Origin: Rhipicephalus microplus
Lineage: Eukaryota > Arthropoda > Arachnida > Ixodida > Ixodidae
Length of the DNA: 64,000 bases
Direction: 5' to 3'
Assembly (NCBI RefSeq): GCF_043290135.1
Contig: NC_134705.1
Coordinates: 60,539,771-60,603,770, forward strand
A model generated the notes under the pieces. That model was not told where the DNA came from. It made no database searches and saw nothing but the letters and a program-made list of their open reading frames with translations. The translations under genes and the position numbers were made by a program. Below, one piece after another: positions 33,505-46,498 of the stretch; within the stretch, counting starts at the first letter, position 1; every line of letters begins with the position of its first letter.

Positions 33505-36500
33505 CTACGGAATGCCCGGGTGTATGATATGAAAATTATTAATTTCTTTTAAAAACGCTAACAATTATTTATGACTAAAAAGCGGTTCCCTACCAACGAA
33601 CATTGCAGGGTGTAAAGGTATATGTTGTCGGTAGGGTAATGTAAAATGTTGTTTTCTTATAGTTTCTAAGTGTTTACACTGGATTAACACGTGAAGGACG
33701 GTTAATGGTTCACCACATCTGTCACACAATGGTGGATCGCCACCAGACAAAAGATATGTGTGTGTCCTGTATGTGTGTCCTATCCTGAGTCTCGTTAGTA
33801 TTACCTCTGTATGACGCGATTTCAATACAGGCAGCCAATGACCAAGGTGTGGCTTAATAACGTGTAGTTTGTTTTGTGTGTGTGTATCCCACTTGCTCTG
33901 CCAGTAGTCCTGGAGGTTTCGTTTGAGAGACGGCTTAAGATCAAGGGCCGGGATTGATATGGATGTAATGGCGGTGCTCTCATGGATGGATGCAGCGAGC
34001 TGATCCGCCCTCACGTTGCCTTGAATCTCACGGTGCCCTGGCACCCAGCACACTACAACATGTTGTTTGAGTGTGTGGAGTGTGCATAAAGTGGAGTAGA
34101 GTGAGACAAGGACTGGGTTTTTGTGTTTTTTAAGAGTGTGCAGAGCCGTTACTACACTGAGGGAGTCTGTATAAATTACTGCTTATTGTATTTGTAATTG
34201 TTTTATGTGTTTAGCTGCCACAAGTATCGCGTAAGCTTCCGCTGTGAAGATACTTGTGCGTGGATGTAGAGGGCCAGCATCCGAAAAGAATGGGCCGACA
34301 GCAGCGTAGGACACAGAGGAGTTAGTCTTGGAGGCATCTGTGAAGAACTCAGGACGTGTGTATTTGTGTTGAAGTTCCAAAAAGTATGTTCGGATATGGG
34401 CAATAGGTGCATGTTTTATAACTTCTAGGAAAGACACATCGCAATCTATAGTCTGCCACTGCCACGGTGGCGGGTATGCTACAGGAGCCATTAAACTGTG
34501 TTCGAGTGACACTCCAGTGTCCTCAGCTAGACCCTTCAGGCGAACTGAGAAGGGCTGCCTCATCGAAGGCCTGTTTTGAAACAGAGTTGAGCTCGACAAA
34601 TCATTAATTGTAGAGTATGAGGGGTGCTCCTTGTCTGCTTTCACCTTAAGGAAGTAAACAAAGGACATGTAGGTTCTTTGCAGATGAAGCGACCACTCAT
34701 TTGACTCAACGTAAAGGCTTTCTACGGGGCTGGTGCGAAAAGCGCCCGTAGAAAGTCGGATGCCCAAATGGTGCACGGGGTCCAGCATCTTCAAGGCACT
34801 TTGAGTAGCAGACTGATAGACAACGGCCCCATAATCTAAGCGGGTGCGAATGAGGCTTCTATAGAGGTTCATGAGGCATTGCCTATCACTACCCCAAGTA
34901 GTACGTGACAACACTTTTAAAACATTCATGGCTTTTAAACATTTCGTTTTTAGATACTTGATGTACGGCACGAAGGACAACTTGTTGTCCAAGATTAGGC
35001 CTAAGAATTTATGCTCGGCTGTGACGGACAGACGTTGCCCGTTCAGTCGAATGTCAGGTTCCGAGTGCATGCCTCTCTTTCGAGAGAACAAAACACACGT
35101 GCTTTTTTGTGGGTTCAGTCGGAATCCGTTTTCCTCTGCCCATTTGGAGAGCTTGTTTAAACCTAACTGAACCTGCCGCTCACACAATGCCAGATTGCAA
35201 GACCTAAAGCCAAGCTGGACGTCATCGACATATGTGCAATAAAACATATTGCGAGGGATGGTCAAGCGCAAGGAATTCATTTTTATGAGAAAAAGTGTGC
35301 AGCTAAGTACACCACCTTGTGGCACGCCTGTTTCCTGAACAAATGTTTGGGAAAGAACCGTGCCCACTCGGACACGGAATGTCCGGTTTGACAGGTAACT
35401 TTTGATTATGTGAAACATTCTTCCGCGCACGCCAAGGTGGGAAAGGTCTCTTGGAATTCCGAAACGCCATGTTGTATCATAAGCCTTTTCGATATCGAGG
35501 AACACAGAGAGAAAATATTGTTTATGGACGAAGGCGTCTCTGATCTGTGCCTCGATACGAACAAGGTGGTCTGTGGTGGATCTACCTTCTCGAAACCCGT
35601 ACTGAAATGGGTCGAGCAAATTATTTGTTTCAAGGAAATGTACAAGTCGGCAGTTTATCATTTTTTCGAAGACTTTGCACAAGCAGCTTGTAAGTGCTAT
35701 AGGCCTATAACTCGAGGGTAAAGAAGGGTCTTTGCCCTCTTTCAAAATGGGAATAATAATAGCCTCTTTCCAGCAGGTAGGGATAGCGCCAGAAAACCAG
35801 ATAGCATTGTACAAACAAAGTAAGGTTTTTCGTGTTTCGATTGGTAGGTTTTTTAACATTTCATACACCACACGGTCAGAACCTGGGGCAGAAGTACTGC
35901 AGGAGTTTAGAGACATTTGCAGCTCAGCTAGACTGAAAGCTTGGTTATATGCCTCGGATCTAGTGCATTTGTGTTCAAGTTTCTGCTTTTCTATTCTTGT
36001 TCTGTATTTTTGGAAAGTGTCAGTATAGTGGGATGAGCTGGACACCTGTTCGAAGTGTGCACCGAGGAAGTTTGCCTGATCTTCCAAGGTATCACCCCGA
36101 GTGTCCACGAGTGGAAGTGTGTGTACTTGTTTTCCTGCTATCCTACAGACCATGTTCCAGACTTTAGCCTCCTGTGTGTATAAATTGATCCCTGACAAAA
36201 ACTTCTGCCAGCTTTCTCTTCTGGCCTGCCGACGCGTTCTCCTGCCTTGAGACTTTATTTTCTTGAAGGTGTCAAGATTTTCGGCTTTTGGTGAGTTCCA
36301 AAGCAGCCTCCAAGCTCTGTTTTGCTGTTTGCGCGCGTTTCAGCATTCAGAGTTCCACCATGGCACACGCCGTTTTCCTGGGTGCCCATTTGTTTGTGGG
36401 ATGCATTTTGTTGCAGCATCAATCAAAAAAGCTGTGAAGTAGTCGACAGCAACATCAATGCTTAAAGTACATATGTCACTCCAATCTATACGAGCGATGG

Positions 36501-37224
36501 TATGAAACCGTTCCCAGTCGGCTCTGTTTATGAGCCATTTGGGAACACGGGGTATACACTCAGTTGCTGTAGTTGTGCTCAAAACTACGGGAAAGTGGTC
36601 ACTTCCGTACAGATTACTGACGACTTTCCACTGGAGTAGAGGCACAAGAGATGGAGACACTATGCTTAGGTCTATGGAGGAGTAGGTGTTATGTGCGAGA
36701 TTATAATAGGTTGGTTCTTTTCTATTTAGGAGACATGCGTTCGACGAGAGAAGGAATTGTTCAATCAGTCGACCTCGCGCGTCGCAACGAGAGTTTCCCC
36801 ATAGCCTGCTATGCGCATTGAAGTCTCCAAGGAGAACATAAGGCTCCGGAAGTTCATCAATTAAAGAGTGTAAATCACGTTTTTGCAGCTGATAGCTAGG
36901 AGGGATGTAAATAGTGCAGATTGTGATTAGTTTATCAAAAAGAACCGCTCGAACAGCCACTGCCTCAAGGGATGTTTGGAGTTGTAAGTGTGTGCATGCA
37001 ATTCCTTGATTCACTATGATGGCAACACCACCGGATGATGTCATGGCATCATCACGGTCCTTTAGAAAAATAACGTATTTGCGAAGAAAATTTGTGTGTT
37101 TTGTATTAAGGTGTGTTTCTTGTACACACAGCACTTTTGGTGAGTGTTCGTGTAGGAGTTCTTGGATGTCGTCAAGGTTTCTGAGAAGGCCCCTGACGTT
37201 CCATTGTATAATTTGAGTGTTCAT
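33505..37224 (-). pseudogene. LINE-2 ORF2, private stop after the endonuclease
   Basis: ATG is at 37224. The endonuclease is complete for 294 codons (QETHL, LLGDFNAHSRLWG, SSIDLSIVS, GSDHFPVVL), then TGC CGA became TGC TGA at 36340-36342. The frame continues without interruption through the RT (FLDIEKAYD, GVPQGGVLS, YVDD) to the shared RNase H stop at 34183. An RT-only product would need internal initiation. Confidence 0.9.
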
Positions 37225-37288
37225 GGTGAATGTAAAATAATTCTATGTGTACGAAAAGCGAGTGGCTGTTTAGACGGGGAGTTTGAGT

Positions 37289-38476
37289 TCATTTAACAGG
37301 GCCGTCATGAGGCCCTGTTATTTGCTTTTTTGTTTTCTTGGCGCGCTCCAAGGAGCCACGCCGCTCTTTCGGCACCAAGGGTGCCGACGTTTCCATTGCC
37401 TCCTCGGAGGTACTGGATGCCCGCACGTGCGGGCTGTTAGCTTGGATTTTGGGCCCCGCCTGGTGAGGGGAGGCCTTGAGACCCGAAGACTCTGGAGTCT
37501 CCGGTCTCTGTTTGGGAGTAGGCGGTGTAGCCTGGGCTACAGCCGCCTTGGGGGCAGGTGCCACAGCCGACGGCTCGCTCTGCGCAGGCCGAAGAGGTGG
37601 CGAGGGCTGGTGCGGCGTTGCCCCCTGACGCGCCGCATCAGCATATGTTGCGCCGTAAAATGGCGACACTCTTCGTCTTGCTTCTTTAAATGTGATGTTT
37701 TCTTTGACTTTAAGAGTGATTATTTCTTTTTCTTTCTTCCAGTTAGGACACGAACGCGAATACGCGGCGTGTTCCCCGTCACAATTCACGCAGTGAGGCG
37801 TAGTAACACAGTTATCAAATGGGTGGCCGTGGCTACCACATCTTGCACAAGTTTCCTGACCCCGACAGTTCTGCGAGCCATGACCAAATCGTTGACATTT
37901 ATAACACCGTCTTGGATTGGGAATGTAGGGACGGACAGAGAGTTTGATGTATCCTGTGTCTATAGATGAAGGCAGTGTGCTAGATGCGAAGGTGAGTATT
38001 AAATGTTTGGTAGGTATTTCTTTGTTGTCTCGTCTGATGACGATTCGTTTCACATCTGTGACATTTTGCTCTTTCCACCCTTCAAGCAGTTCCTGTTCAG
38101 ACATTTCAAGAAGGTCTGCTTCTGAAACAACTCCGCGTGAGGTGTTCATTGATCTATGAGGTGAAATAGATACTGGGATATTACCAAATGCTACGAGACT
38201 GCCAAGTTTTTCATAGTGGTGTTTTTCAGGGAGCTCGAGGAGAAGGTCTCCGCTAGCCATCTTTGTAACCTTGTATCCTGGGCCCAAGACCTCTGTCAGG
38301 GATTTAGCAACAAGAAATGGAGATATTGCTCTGGCTTGTTTTGTTGGGTTTTCGCTGTGCACAACATGGAATTTGGGAAAGCATTGTCTGGGTTGGCTGA
38401 AAATTGATATGTCATCGGTGCGTCCCCTCTTAGGTGGGAGACGATCTAGGAGACGGGGAAATGCAGGTGTTCCCAT
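37289..38476 (-). CDS. LINE-2 ORF1, gag-like protein, 395 codons, open
   Basis: It starts at ATG 38476; in-frame codons extend further upstream without another ATG. An N-terminal domain of about 190 residues has DDISIFSQPRQ and KVTKMASGDLLLEL. Three CCHC-type knuckles follow, then KEKEIITLKVKENITF and a Pro/Ala/Ser-rich tail ending in GPVK. A private change gives GHPFDNC in knuckle 2 (Ser to Phe), which keeps the ligands. Role by family: binds element RNA in a ribonucleoprotein particle. It is open, but its partner ORF2 is dead in this copy. Confidence 0.75.
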   Translation of the reverse strand: MGTPAFPRLLDRLPPKRGRTDDISIFSQPRQCFPKFHVVHSENPTKQARAISPFLVAKSLTEVLGPGYKVTKMASGDLLLELPEKHHYEKLGSLVAFGNIPVSISPHRSMNTSRGVVSEADLLEMSEQELLEGWKEQNVTDVKRIVIRRDNKEIPTKHLILTFASSTLPSSIDTGYIKLSVRPYIPNPRRCYKCQRFGHGSQNCRGQETCARCGSHGHPFDNCVTTPHCVNCDGEHAAYSRSCPNWKKEKEIITLKVKENITFKEARRRVSPFYGATYADAARQGATPHQPSPPLRPAQSEPSAVAPAPKAAVAQATPPTPKQRPETPESSGLKASPHQAGPKIQANSPHVRASSTSEEAMETSAPLVPKERRGSLERAKKTKKQITGPHDGPVK

Positions 38477-39108
38477 AGTAGTGTACTTTTTGTTCGGCAG
38501 CAATGGCGACCACCCACCATGGAGTCCAACCAGGGGACGCTGAAGCACTTACTAGCATAAGGCTGCAGACGCCAGCCGTACATTGCCACTATAACCAAAT
38601 ATAACTACTCAAGGTTGAGTAATTACACAAGGTTAACCCTTGCCGCCATGAAAAATCGGAAGTAAATGGAAGAGACAAGAAGACAGGACAGATTTAAAGA
38701 CGAGAAAAGACTAAGATGTAGGAAGAGAGAGATAGGAAAAGGCGACTGCCGATTTCCCCTGGGTGGGTCAGCCCAGGGGTGCCGTCTACGTGAAGCCGGG
38801 GCCAAAGAGGTGTGTTGCCTCTGCCGGGGGGCCTTCAAGGTCCAATCACCCAGCTTTGGCTCAACCCCCAGGATCTCCTTTTCCCCGGACACGGCAAAGC
38901 CACGCACGGCTAGGCGTGGGAGGGAGTAGAAACTCCCCCGTTAGCTCGGGTCCGTGGTGTCGCTACACACCAAACGCCTACTTGCGCAGGCGCCCCTGCG
39001 GGCGTCTCTCATAATCATATAGTGGTTTTGGGACGATAAACTCCACATATCAATCATGTAATCATACGAAGCATGTTTAACTTGTTTCGGTAAGTGAAGG
39101 TGCAGTAT

Positions 39109-39444
39109 TTATTTTTCTATTCTTGTTTTAAGTACGCAGCATATCGGTAATGCGAAAGTCTGTGAGAATATTTGTAAACTAAGGTAGGGTTGACCTCTGG
39201 AAGAAAAATTGAGTAACTCACCATTCGTTGTCTGAAAGGTGTACTCATCGTACTCCGGTGTGAACTCGTGTTCGTCTATATGGTGCTGCTTCAATTCGAA
39301 CACCGTGAGGAACTTCTTATCGCACTCATCGCAGTCGATTTTTCGCTCACAATTGTTCATCTCATGCACGTTTCTTACGTGCCTGTGCATGTTGCTTGAG
39401 GTCAGCAAGGGTTTATCAGAGTACATACACTCAAACTTGGCCAT
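39109..39444 (-). CDS. Z5 zinc-finger exon (type a)
   Basis: Open from ATG 39444 to TAA 39109. Type a markers are DKPLL, KKFLTVFELKQHH and DEHEFTPEYDEYTFQ. The unit is 39001-40080, right of LINE-2. CRE altered to TGACGTCC. Confidence 0.5.
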   Translation of the reverse strand: MAKFECMYSDKPLLTSSNMHRHVRNVHEMNNCERKIDCDECDKKFLTVFELKQHHIDEHEFTPEYDEYTFQTTNGELLNFSSRGQPYLSLQIFSQTFALPICCVLKTRIEK

Positions 39445-40188
39445 TGCAAGAAGAAGTCTGTAAAAAATGAAATAAATGTCATACAAGCGCGGCACACAAA
39501 CTGGTTTGAGTGCGCTTTCTGGTAAATTGCGCGGGAACACCAAAGCTGACGTCCCTGCTTCAGTTTCGTTTCGGTTTCAACATTTGACACAGGTTAAAGC
39601 CAACTTCGGCTATTTTTTTAACCATGTCAAAATAATGGTGTTTCCATGTTCTTGAGACACTCTTGTCATGAGCCCAATAGCTGAAATGCTCACAAAAATT
39701 TGAAAAAAATTTTGGATAAGCAAGAAGAAGCTATACTGAAACCGAAACCTAACCGAGTGCACTGTCTATGCACAAAGTACTATTTGGTTAGAGTGTGCTA
39801 GAAGTGTTGAGTGGTGTGACCGCACCTCGACGCCTGATGCCTTCCGCGTTGCTTGTAGCCGCGGCGCTGCAGTCAATTAGCACTGATAGAGCCGTGCGCT
39901 GCGTGCAGAAACTGCTATGCGCTCTGGCAATCAGAGCAAAGAAAAACATTACATAAAAAGAGGCACACAAAAATGGTCAAATGTCATATTGTGGTATCAA
40001 CTTTCCCCCCTTTATTTCGACATATGCCTTCAGGTTTTGATACGTGCCAGGTGGTCCAAATTTCCGGAACCCTTCACTACGGCGTCTCTCATAATCGTAT
40101 AGTGGTTTTGGGACCTTAAACCCCTCATATCAATCATGTGATCATACGAAGCATGTTTAACATGTTTCGGTAAGTTAAGGTCCAGTGT

Positions 40189-40524
40189 TTATTTTTCTAT
40201 TCTTGTTTTAAGTACGCAGCGTAACGTTAATGCGAAAGTCTGTGTGAATATTTGTAAACTAAGGTAGGGTTGACCTCTGGAAGAAAAATTCAGTAACTCA
40301 CCATTCGTTGTCCAAAAGGTATACTCGTTGTACTCCGGCATGAACACGTGTTCGTCTATACGGTGCTGCTTCAATTCGAACACCGTGAAGAACTTCTTAT
40401 CGCACTCATCGCAGTCGATTTTTCGCTCACAATTGTTCATCTCATGCACGTTTCTTACGTGCCTGTGCATGTTGCTTGAGGTCAAGAAGGGTTTATTAGA
40501 GTACATACACTCAAACTTGGCCAT
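40189..40524 (-). CDS. Z6 zinc-finger exon (type b)
   Basis: Open from ATG 40524 to TAA 40189. A private change gives CMYSNKPF (Asp to Asn). The unit is 40081-41159. Its right end carries CTCTTTGG and CAGTTGAAT variants that Z7 and Z9 share but Z3 and Z11 do not. All three are directly left of a LINE. Confidence 0.5.
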   Translation of the reverse strand: MAKFECMYSNKPFLTSSNMHRHVRNVHEMNNCERKIDCDECDKKFFTVFELKQHRIDEHVFMPEYNEYTFWTTNGELLNFSSRGQPYLSLQIFTQTFALTLRCVLKTRIEK

Positions 40525-41527
40525 TGCAAGAAGAAGTCTGTAAAAAATGAAATAAATGTCATACAAGCGCGACACACAAACTGGTTTGAATGCGCTTTCT
40601 GGTAAATTGCGCGGGAACACCAAAGCTGACGTCACTGCTTCAGTTTCGTTTCGGTTTCAACATTTGACACAGGTTAAAGCTAACTTCGGCTATTTTTTTA
40701 ACCATGTCAAAATAATGGTGTTTCCATGTTCTTGAGACACTCTTGTCATGAGCCCAATAGCTGAAATGCTCACAAAAATTTGAAAAAAATTTTGGATAAG
40801 CAAGAAGAAGCTATACTCAAACCGAAACCTAACCGAGTGCACTGTCTATGCGCAAAGCACTCTTTGGTTAGAGTGCGCTAGAAGTGTTGAGTGGCGTGAC
40901 CGCACCTCGACGCCTGATGCTTTCCGCGTTGCCTGTAGCCGCGGCGCTGCAGTTGAATAGCACTGATAGAGCCGTGCGCTGCATGCAGAAACTGCTATGC
41001 GCTCCGGCGATCAGAGCAAAGAAAACATTACATAAAAACAGGCACACCAAAATGGTCAAATGTCATATTGTGGTATCAACTTTCCCCCATTTATTTCGAC
41101 ATATGCCTTCACCTTTTGATACGCGCCAGGTGGTCTAAATTTCCGGAGCCCTGCACTACGGCGTCTCTCATAATGATGATGATGATGTTTGAAGTTTTGT
41201 GGCGCAAGGGCCATTTCACGGCCAAAGAGCGCCAGTTCATGTTACTAAGAATATGGACAATGATTGTGATAAGCGGCTATATAAAGGCCATAAAATTCCT
41301 CGCGGTAAGGCGGGTAAAAACATACAAGTAATAAAATCATGACCATGACGTGAAAGGTGTGTGTGGTGAGGATAGATGACAAGAGTTGGTGATTATAAAA
41401 AACGATGGTGGATATGAATGGCATTAGCACAAGTGCCTCACTCGTTCATACCCTTGCGTCCAAGGGCCGTGAGGCAAGTGCTTTCTTGTGTAACCGCCGC
41501 AGCAAAAACCTCTCTAGAGAGGTCGTG

Positions 41528-44500
41528 CTACGGAATGCCCGGGTGTATGATATGAAAATTATTAATTTCTTTTAAAAACGCTAACAATTATTTATGACTA
41601 AAAAGCGGTTCCCTACCAACGAACATTGCAGGGTGTAAAGGTATATGTTGTCGGTAGGGTAATGTAAAATGTTGTTTTCTTATAGTTTCTAAGTGTTTAC
41701 ACTGGATTAACACGTGAAGGACGGTTAATGGTTCACCACATCTGTCACACAATGGTGGATCGCCACCAGACAAAAGATATGTGTGTGTCGTGTATGTGTG
41801 TCCTATCCTGAGTCTCGTTAGTATTACCTCTGTATGACGCGATTTCAATACAGGCAGCCAATGACCAAGGTGTGGCTTAATAACGTGTAGTTTGTTTTGT
41901 GTGTGTGTATCCCACTTGCTCTGCCAGTAGTCCTGGAGGTTTCGTTTGAGAGACGGCTTAAGATCAAGGGCCGGGATTGATATGGATGTAATGGCGGTGC
42001 TCTCATGGATGGATGCAGCGAGCTGATCCGCCCTCACGTTGCCTTGAATCTCACGGTGCCCTGGCACCCAGCACACTACAACATGTTGTTTGAGTGTGTA
42101 GAGTGTGCATAAAGTGGAGTAGAGTGAGACAAGGACTGGGTTCTTGTGTTTTTTAAGAGTGTGCAGAGCCGTTACTACACTGAGGGAGTCTGTATAAATT
42201 ACTGCTTATTGTATTTGTAATTGTTTTATGTGTTTAGCTGCCACAAGTATCGCGTAAGCTTCCGCTGTGAAGATACTTGTGCGTGGATGTAGAGGGCCAG
42301 CATCCGAAAAGGATGGGCCGACAGCAGCGTAGGACACAGAGGAGTTAGTCTTGGAGGCATCTGTGAAGAACTCAGGACGTGTGTATTTGTGTTGAAGTTC
42401 CAAAAAGTATGTTCGGATATGGGCAATAGGTGCATGTTTTATAACTTCTAGGAAAGACACATCGCAATCTATAGTCTGCCACTGCCACGGTGGCGGGTAT
42501 GCTACAGGAGCCATTAAACTGTGTTCGAGTGACACTCCAGTGTCCTCAGCTAGACCCTTCAGGCGAACTGAGAAGGGCTGCCTCATCGAAGGCCTGTTTT
42601 GAAACAGAGTTGAGCTCGACAAATCATTAATTGTAGAGTATGAGGGGTGCTCCTTGTCTGCTTTCACCTTAAGGAAGTAAACAAAGGACATGTAGGTTCT
42701 TTGCAGATGAAGCGACCACTCATTTGACTCAACGTAAAGGCTTTCTACGGGGCTGGTGCGAAAAGCACCCGTAGAAAGTCGGATGCCCAAATGGTGCACG
42801 GGGTCCAGCATCTTCAAGGCACTTTGAGTAGCAGACTGATAGACAACGGCCCCATAATCTAAGCGGGTGCGAATGAGGCTTCTATAGAGGTTCATGAGGC
42901 ATTGCCTATCACTACCCCAAGTAGTACGTGACAACACTTTTAAAACATTCATGGCTTTTAAACATTTCGTTTTTAGATACTTGATGTACGGCACGAAGGA
43001 CAACTTGTTGTCCAAGATTAGGCCTAAGAATTTATGCTCGGCTGTGACGGACAGACGTTGCCCGTTCAGTCGAATGTCAGGTTCCGAGTGCATGCCTCTC
43101 TTTCGAGAGAACAAAACACACGTGCTTTTTTGTGGGTTCAGTCGGAATCCGTTTTCCTCTGCCCATTTGGAGAGCTTGTTTAAACCTAACTGAACCTGCC
43201 GCTCACACAATGCCAGATTGCAAGACCTAAAGCCAAGCTGGACGTCATCGACATATGTGCAATAAAACATATTGCGAGGGATGGTCAAGCGCAAGGAATT
43301 CATTTTTATGAGAAAAAGTGTGCAGCTAAGTACACCACCTTGTGGCACGCCTGTTTCCTGAACAAATGTTTGGGAAAGAACCGTGCCCACTCGGACACGG
43401 AATGTCCGGTTTGACAGGTAACTTTTGATTATGTGAAACATTCTTCCGCGCACGCCAAGGTGGGAAAGGTCTCTTAGAATTCCGAAACGCCATGTTGTAT
43501 CATAAGCCTTTTCGATATCGAGGAACACAGAGAGAAAATATTGTTTATGGACGAAGGCGTCTCTGATCTGTGCCTCGATACGAACAAGGTGGTCTGTGGT
43601 GGATCTACCTTCTCGAAACCCGTACTGAAATGAGTCGAGCAAATTATTTGTTTCAAGGAAATGTACAAGTCGGCAGTTTATCATTTTTCGAAGACTTTGC
43701 ACAAGCAGCTTGTAAGTGCTATAGGCCTATAACTCGAGGGTAAAGAAGGGTCTTTGCCCTCTTTCAAAATGGGAATAATAATAGCCTCTTTCCAGCAGGT
43801 AGGGATAGTGCCAGAAAACCAGATAGCATTGTACAAACAAAGTAAGGTTTTTCGTGTTTCGATTGGTAGGTTTTTTAACATTTCATACACCACACGGTCA
43901 GAACCTGGGGCAGAAGTACTGCAGGAGTTTAGAGACATTTGCAGCTCAGCTAGACTGAAAGCTTGGTTATATGCCTCGGATCTAGTGCATTTGTGTTCAA
44001 GTTTCTGCTTTTCTATTCTTGTTCTGTATTTTTGGAAAGTGTCAGTATAGTGGGATGAGCTGGACACCTGTTCGAAGTGTGCACCGAGGAAGTTTGCCTG
44101 ATCTTCCAAGGTATCACCCCGAGTGTCCACGAGTGGAAGTGTGTGTACTTGTTTTCCTGCTATCCTACAGACCATGTTCCAGACTTTAGCCTCCTGTGTG
44201 TATAAATTGATCCCTGACAAAAACTTCTGCCAGCTTTCTCTTCTGGCCTGCCGACGCGTTCTCCTGCCTTGAGACTTTATTTTCTTGAAGGTGTCAAGAT
44301 TTTCGGCTGTCGGTGAGTTCCAAAGCAGCCTCCAAGCTCTGTTTTGCTGTTTGCGCGCGTTTCGGCATTCAGAGTTCCACCATGGCACACGCCGTTTTCC
44401 TGGGTGCCCATTTGTTTGTGGGATGCATTTTGTTGCAGCATCAATCAAAAAAGCTGTGAAGTAGTCGACAGCAACATCAATGCTTAAAGTACATATGTCA

Positions 44501-45246
44501 CTCCAATCTATACGAGCGATGGTATGAAACCGTTCCCAGTCGGCTCTGCTTATGAGCCATTTGGGAACACGGGGTGTACACTCAGTTGCTGTAGTTGTGC
44601 TCAAAACTACGGGAAAGTGGTCACTTCCGTACAGATTACTGACGACTTTCCCCTGGAGTAGAGGCACAAGAGATGGAGACACTATGCTTAGGTCTATGGA
44701 GGAGTAGGTGTTATGTGCGAGATTATAATAGGTTGGTTCTTTTCTATTTAGGAGACATGCGTTCGACGAGAGAAGGAATTGTTCAATCAGTCGACCTCGC
44801 GCGTCGCAACGAGAGTTTCCCCATAGCCTGCTATGCGCATTGAAGTCTCCAAGGAGAACATAAGGCTCCGGAAGTTCATCAATTAAAGAGTGTAAATCAC
44901 GTTTTTGCAGCTGATAGCTAGGAGGGATGTAAATAGTGCATATTGTGATTAGTTTATCAAAAAGAACCGCTCGAACAGCCACTGCCTCAAGGGATGTTTG
45001 GAGTTGTAAGTGTGTGCATGCAATTCCTTGATTCACTATGATGGCAACACCACCGGATGATGTCATGGCATCATCACGGTCCTTTCGAAAAATAACGTAT
45101 TTGCGAAGAAAATTTGTGTGTTTTGAATTAAGGTGTGTTTCTTGTACACACAGCACTTTTGGTGAGTGTTCGTGTAGGAGTTCTTGGATGTCGTCAAGGT
45201 TTCTGAGAAGGCCCCTGACGTTCCATTGTATAATTTGAGTGTTCAT
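41528..45246 (-). pseudogene. LINE-3 ORF2, one-base frameshift in the RT
   Basis: ATG is at 45246. It is open for 521 codons through the endonuclease and RT entry (STSAPGSD, SYRPIALTSC) to VFEK, where a run of six T on the plus strand is five, shifting the frame near 43682. The second frame runs to the shared stop at 42206 with YVDD intact. The frameshift is private, so it arose after the unit was duplicated. Confidence 0.9.
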
Positions 45247-45310
45247 GGTGAATGTAAAATAATGCTATGTGTACGAAAAGCGAGTGGCTGTTTAGACGGG
45301 GAGTTTGAGT

Positions 45311-46498
45311 TCATTTAACAGGGCCGTCACGAGGCCCTGTTATTTGCTTTTTTGTTTTCTTGGCGCGCTCCAAGGAGCCACGCCGCTCTTTCGGCACCAA
45401 GGGTGCCGACGTTTCCATTGCCTCCTCGGAGGTACTGGATGCCCGCACGTGCGGGCTGTTAGCTTGGATTTTGGGCCCCGCCTGGTGAGGGGAGGCCTTG
45501 AGACCCGAAGACTCTGGAGTCTCCGGTCTCTGTTTGGGAGTAGGCGGTGTAGCCTGGGCTACAGCCGCCTTGGGGGCAGGTGCCACAGCCGACGGCTCGC
45601 TCTGCGCAGGCCGAAGAGGTGGCGAGGGCTGGTGCGGCGTTGCCCCCTGACGCGCCGCATCAGCATATGTTGCGCCGTAAAATGGCGACACTCTTCGTCT
45701 TGCTTCTTTAAATGTGATGTTTTCTTTGACTTTAAGAGTGATTATTTCTTTTTCTTTCTTCCAGTTAGGACACGAACGCGAATACGCGGCGTGTTCCCCG
45801 TCACAATTCAAGCAGTGAGGCGTAGTAACACAGTTATCAGATGGGTGGCCGTGGCTACCACATCTTGCACAAGTTTCCTGACCCCGACAGTTCTGCGAGC
45901 CATGACCAAATCGTTGACATTTATAACACCGTCTTGGATTGGGAATGTAGGGACAGACAGAGAGTTTGATGTATCCTGTGTCTATAGATGAAGGCAGTGT
46001 GCTAGATGCGAAGGTGAGTATTAAATGTTTGGTAGGTATTTCTTTGTTGTCTCGTCTGATGACGATTCGTTTCACATCTGTGACATTTTGCTCTTTCCAC
46101 CCTTCAAGCAGTTCCTGTTCAGACATTTCAAGAAGGTCTGCTTCTGAAACAACTCCGCGTGAGGTGTTCATTGATCTATGAGGTGAAATAGATACTGGGA
46201 TATTACCAAATGCTACGAGACTGCCAAGTTTTTCATAGTGGTGTTTTTCAGGGAGCTCGAGGAGAAGGTCTCCGCTAGCCATCTTTGTAACCTTGTATCC
46301 TGGGCCCAAGACCTCTGTCAGGGATTTAGCAACAAGAAATGGAGATATTGCTCTGGCTTGTTTTGTTGGGTTTTCGCTGTGCACAACATGGAATTTGGGA
46401 AAGCATTGTCGGGGTTGGCTGAAAATTGATATGTCATCGGTGCGTCCCCTCTTAGGCGGGAGACGATCTAGGAGACGGGGAAATGCAGGTGTTCCCAT
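45311..46498 (-). CDS. LINE-3 ORF1, gag-like protein, 395 codons, open
   Basis: Starts at ATG 46498. Distinguishing residues are SVCPYIPN (Arg to Cys before knuckle 1, shared only with LINE-4) and HCLNCDGEH in knuckle 3 (private Val to Leu). All zinc ligands are retained. Confidence 0.75.
   Translation of the reverse strand: MGTPAFPRLLDRLPPKRGRTDDISIFSQPRQCFPKFHVVHSENPTKQARAISPFLVAKSLTEVLGPGYKVTKMASGDLLLELPEKHHYEKLGSLVAFGNIPVSISPHRSMNTSRGVVSEADLLEMSEQELLEGWKEQNVTDVKRIVIRRDNKEIPTKHLILTFASSTLPSSIDTGYIKLSVCPYIPNPRRCYKCQRFGHGSQNCRGQETCARCGSHGHPSDNCVTTPHCLNCDGEHAAYSRSCPNWKKEKEIITLKVKENITFKEARRRVSPFYGATYADAARQGATPHQPSPPLRPAQSEPSAVAPAPKAAVAQATPPTPKQRPETPESSGLKASPHQAGPKIQANSPHVRASSTSEEAMETSAPLVPKERRGSLERAKKTKKQITGPRDGPVK

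Larger units (their letters stand above)
33152..39000 (-). mobile_element. LINE-2: array copy
   Basis: It is 5,849 bp with the 15-bp duplication at 33137-33151 and 39001-39015. ORF1 is intact. ORF2 has a private stop at 36340 as well as the two shared stops (34183 and 33565). Confidence 0.9.

Noticed and set aside
37283..37969. A 228-codon plus-strand frame opposite ORF1, present in all array LINEs
   Set aside because: It lies wholly antisense to the conserved gag-like ORF1, begins at a non-ATG codon, and its conservation is explained by the recent duplication of ORF1.
24049..39000. Repeated LINE blocks as the long terminal repeats of a giant LTR element
   Set aside because: The repeats themselves encode endonuclease-RT-RNase H of non-LTR type, end in an ATC-repeat tail and have short target duplications; there is no integrase, protease or primer-binding site.
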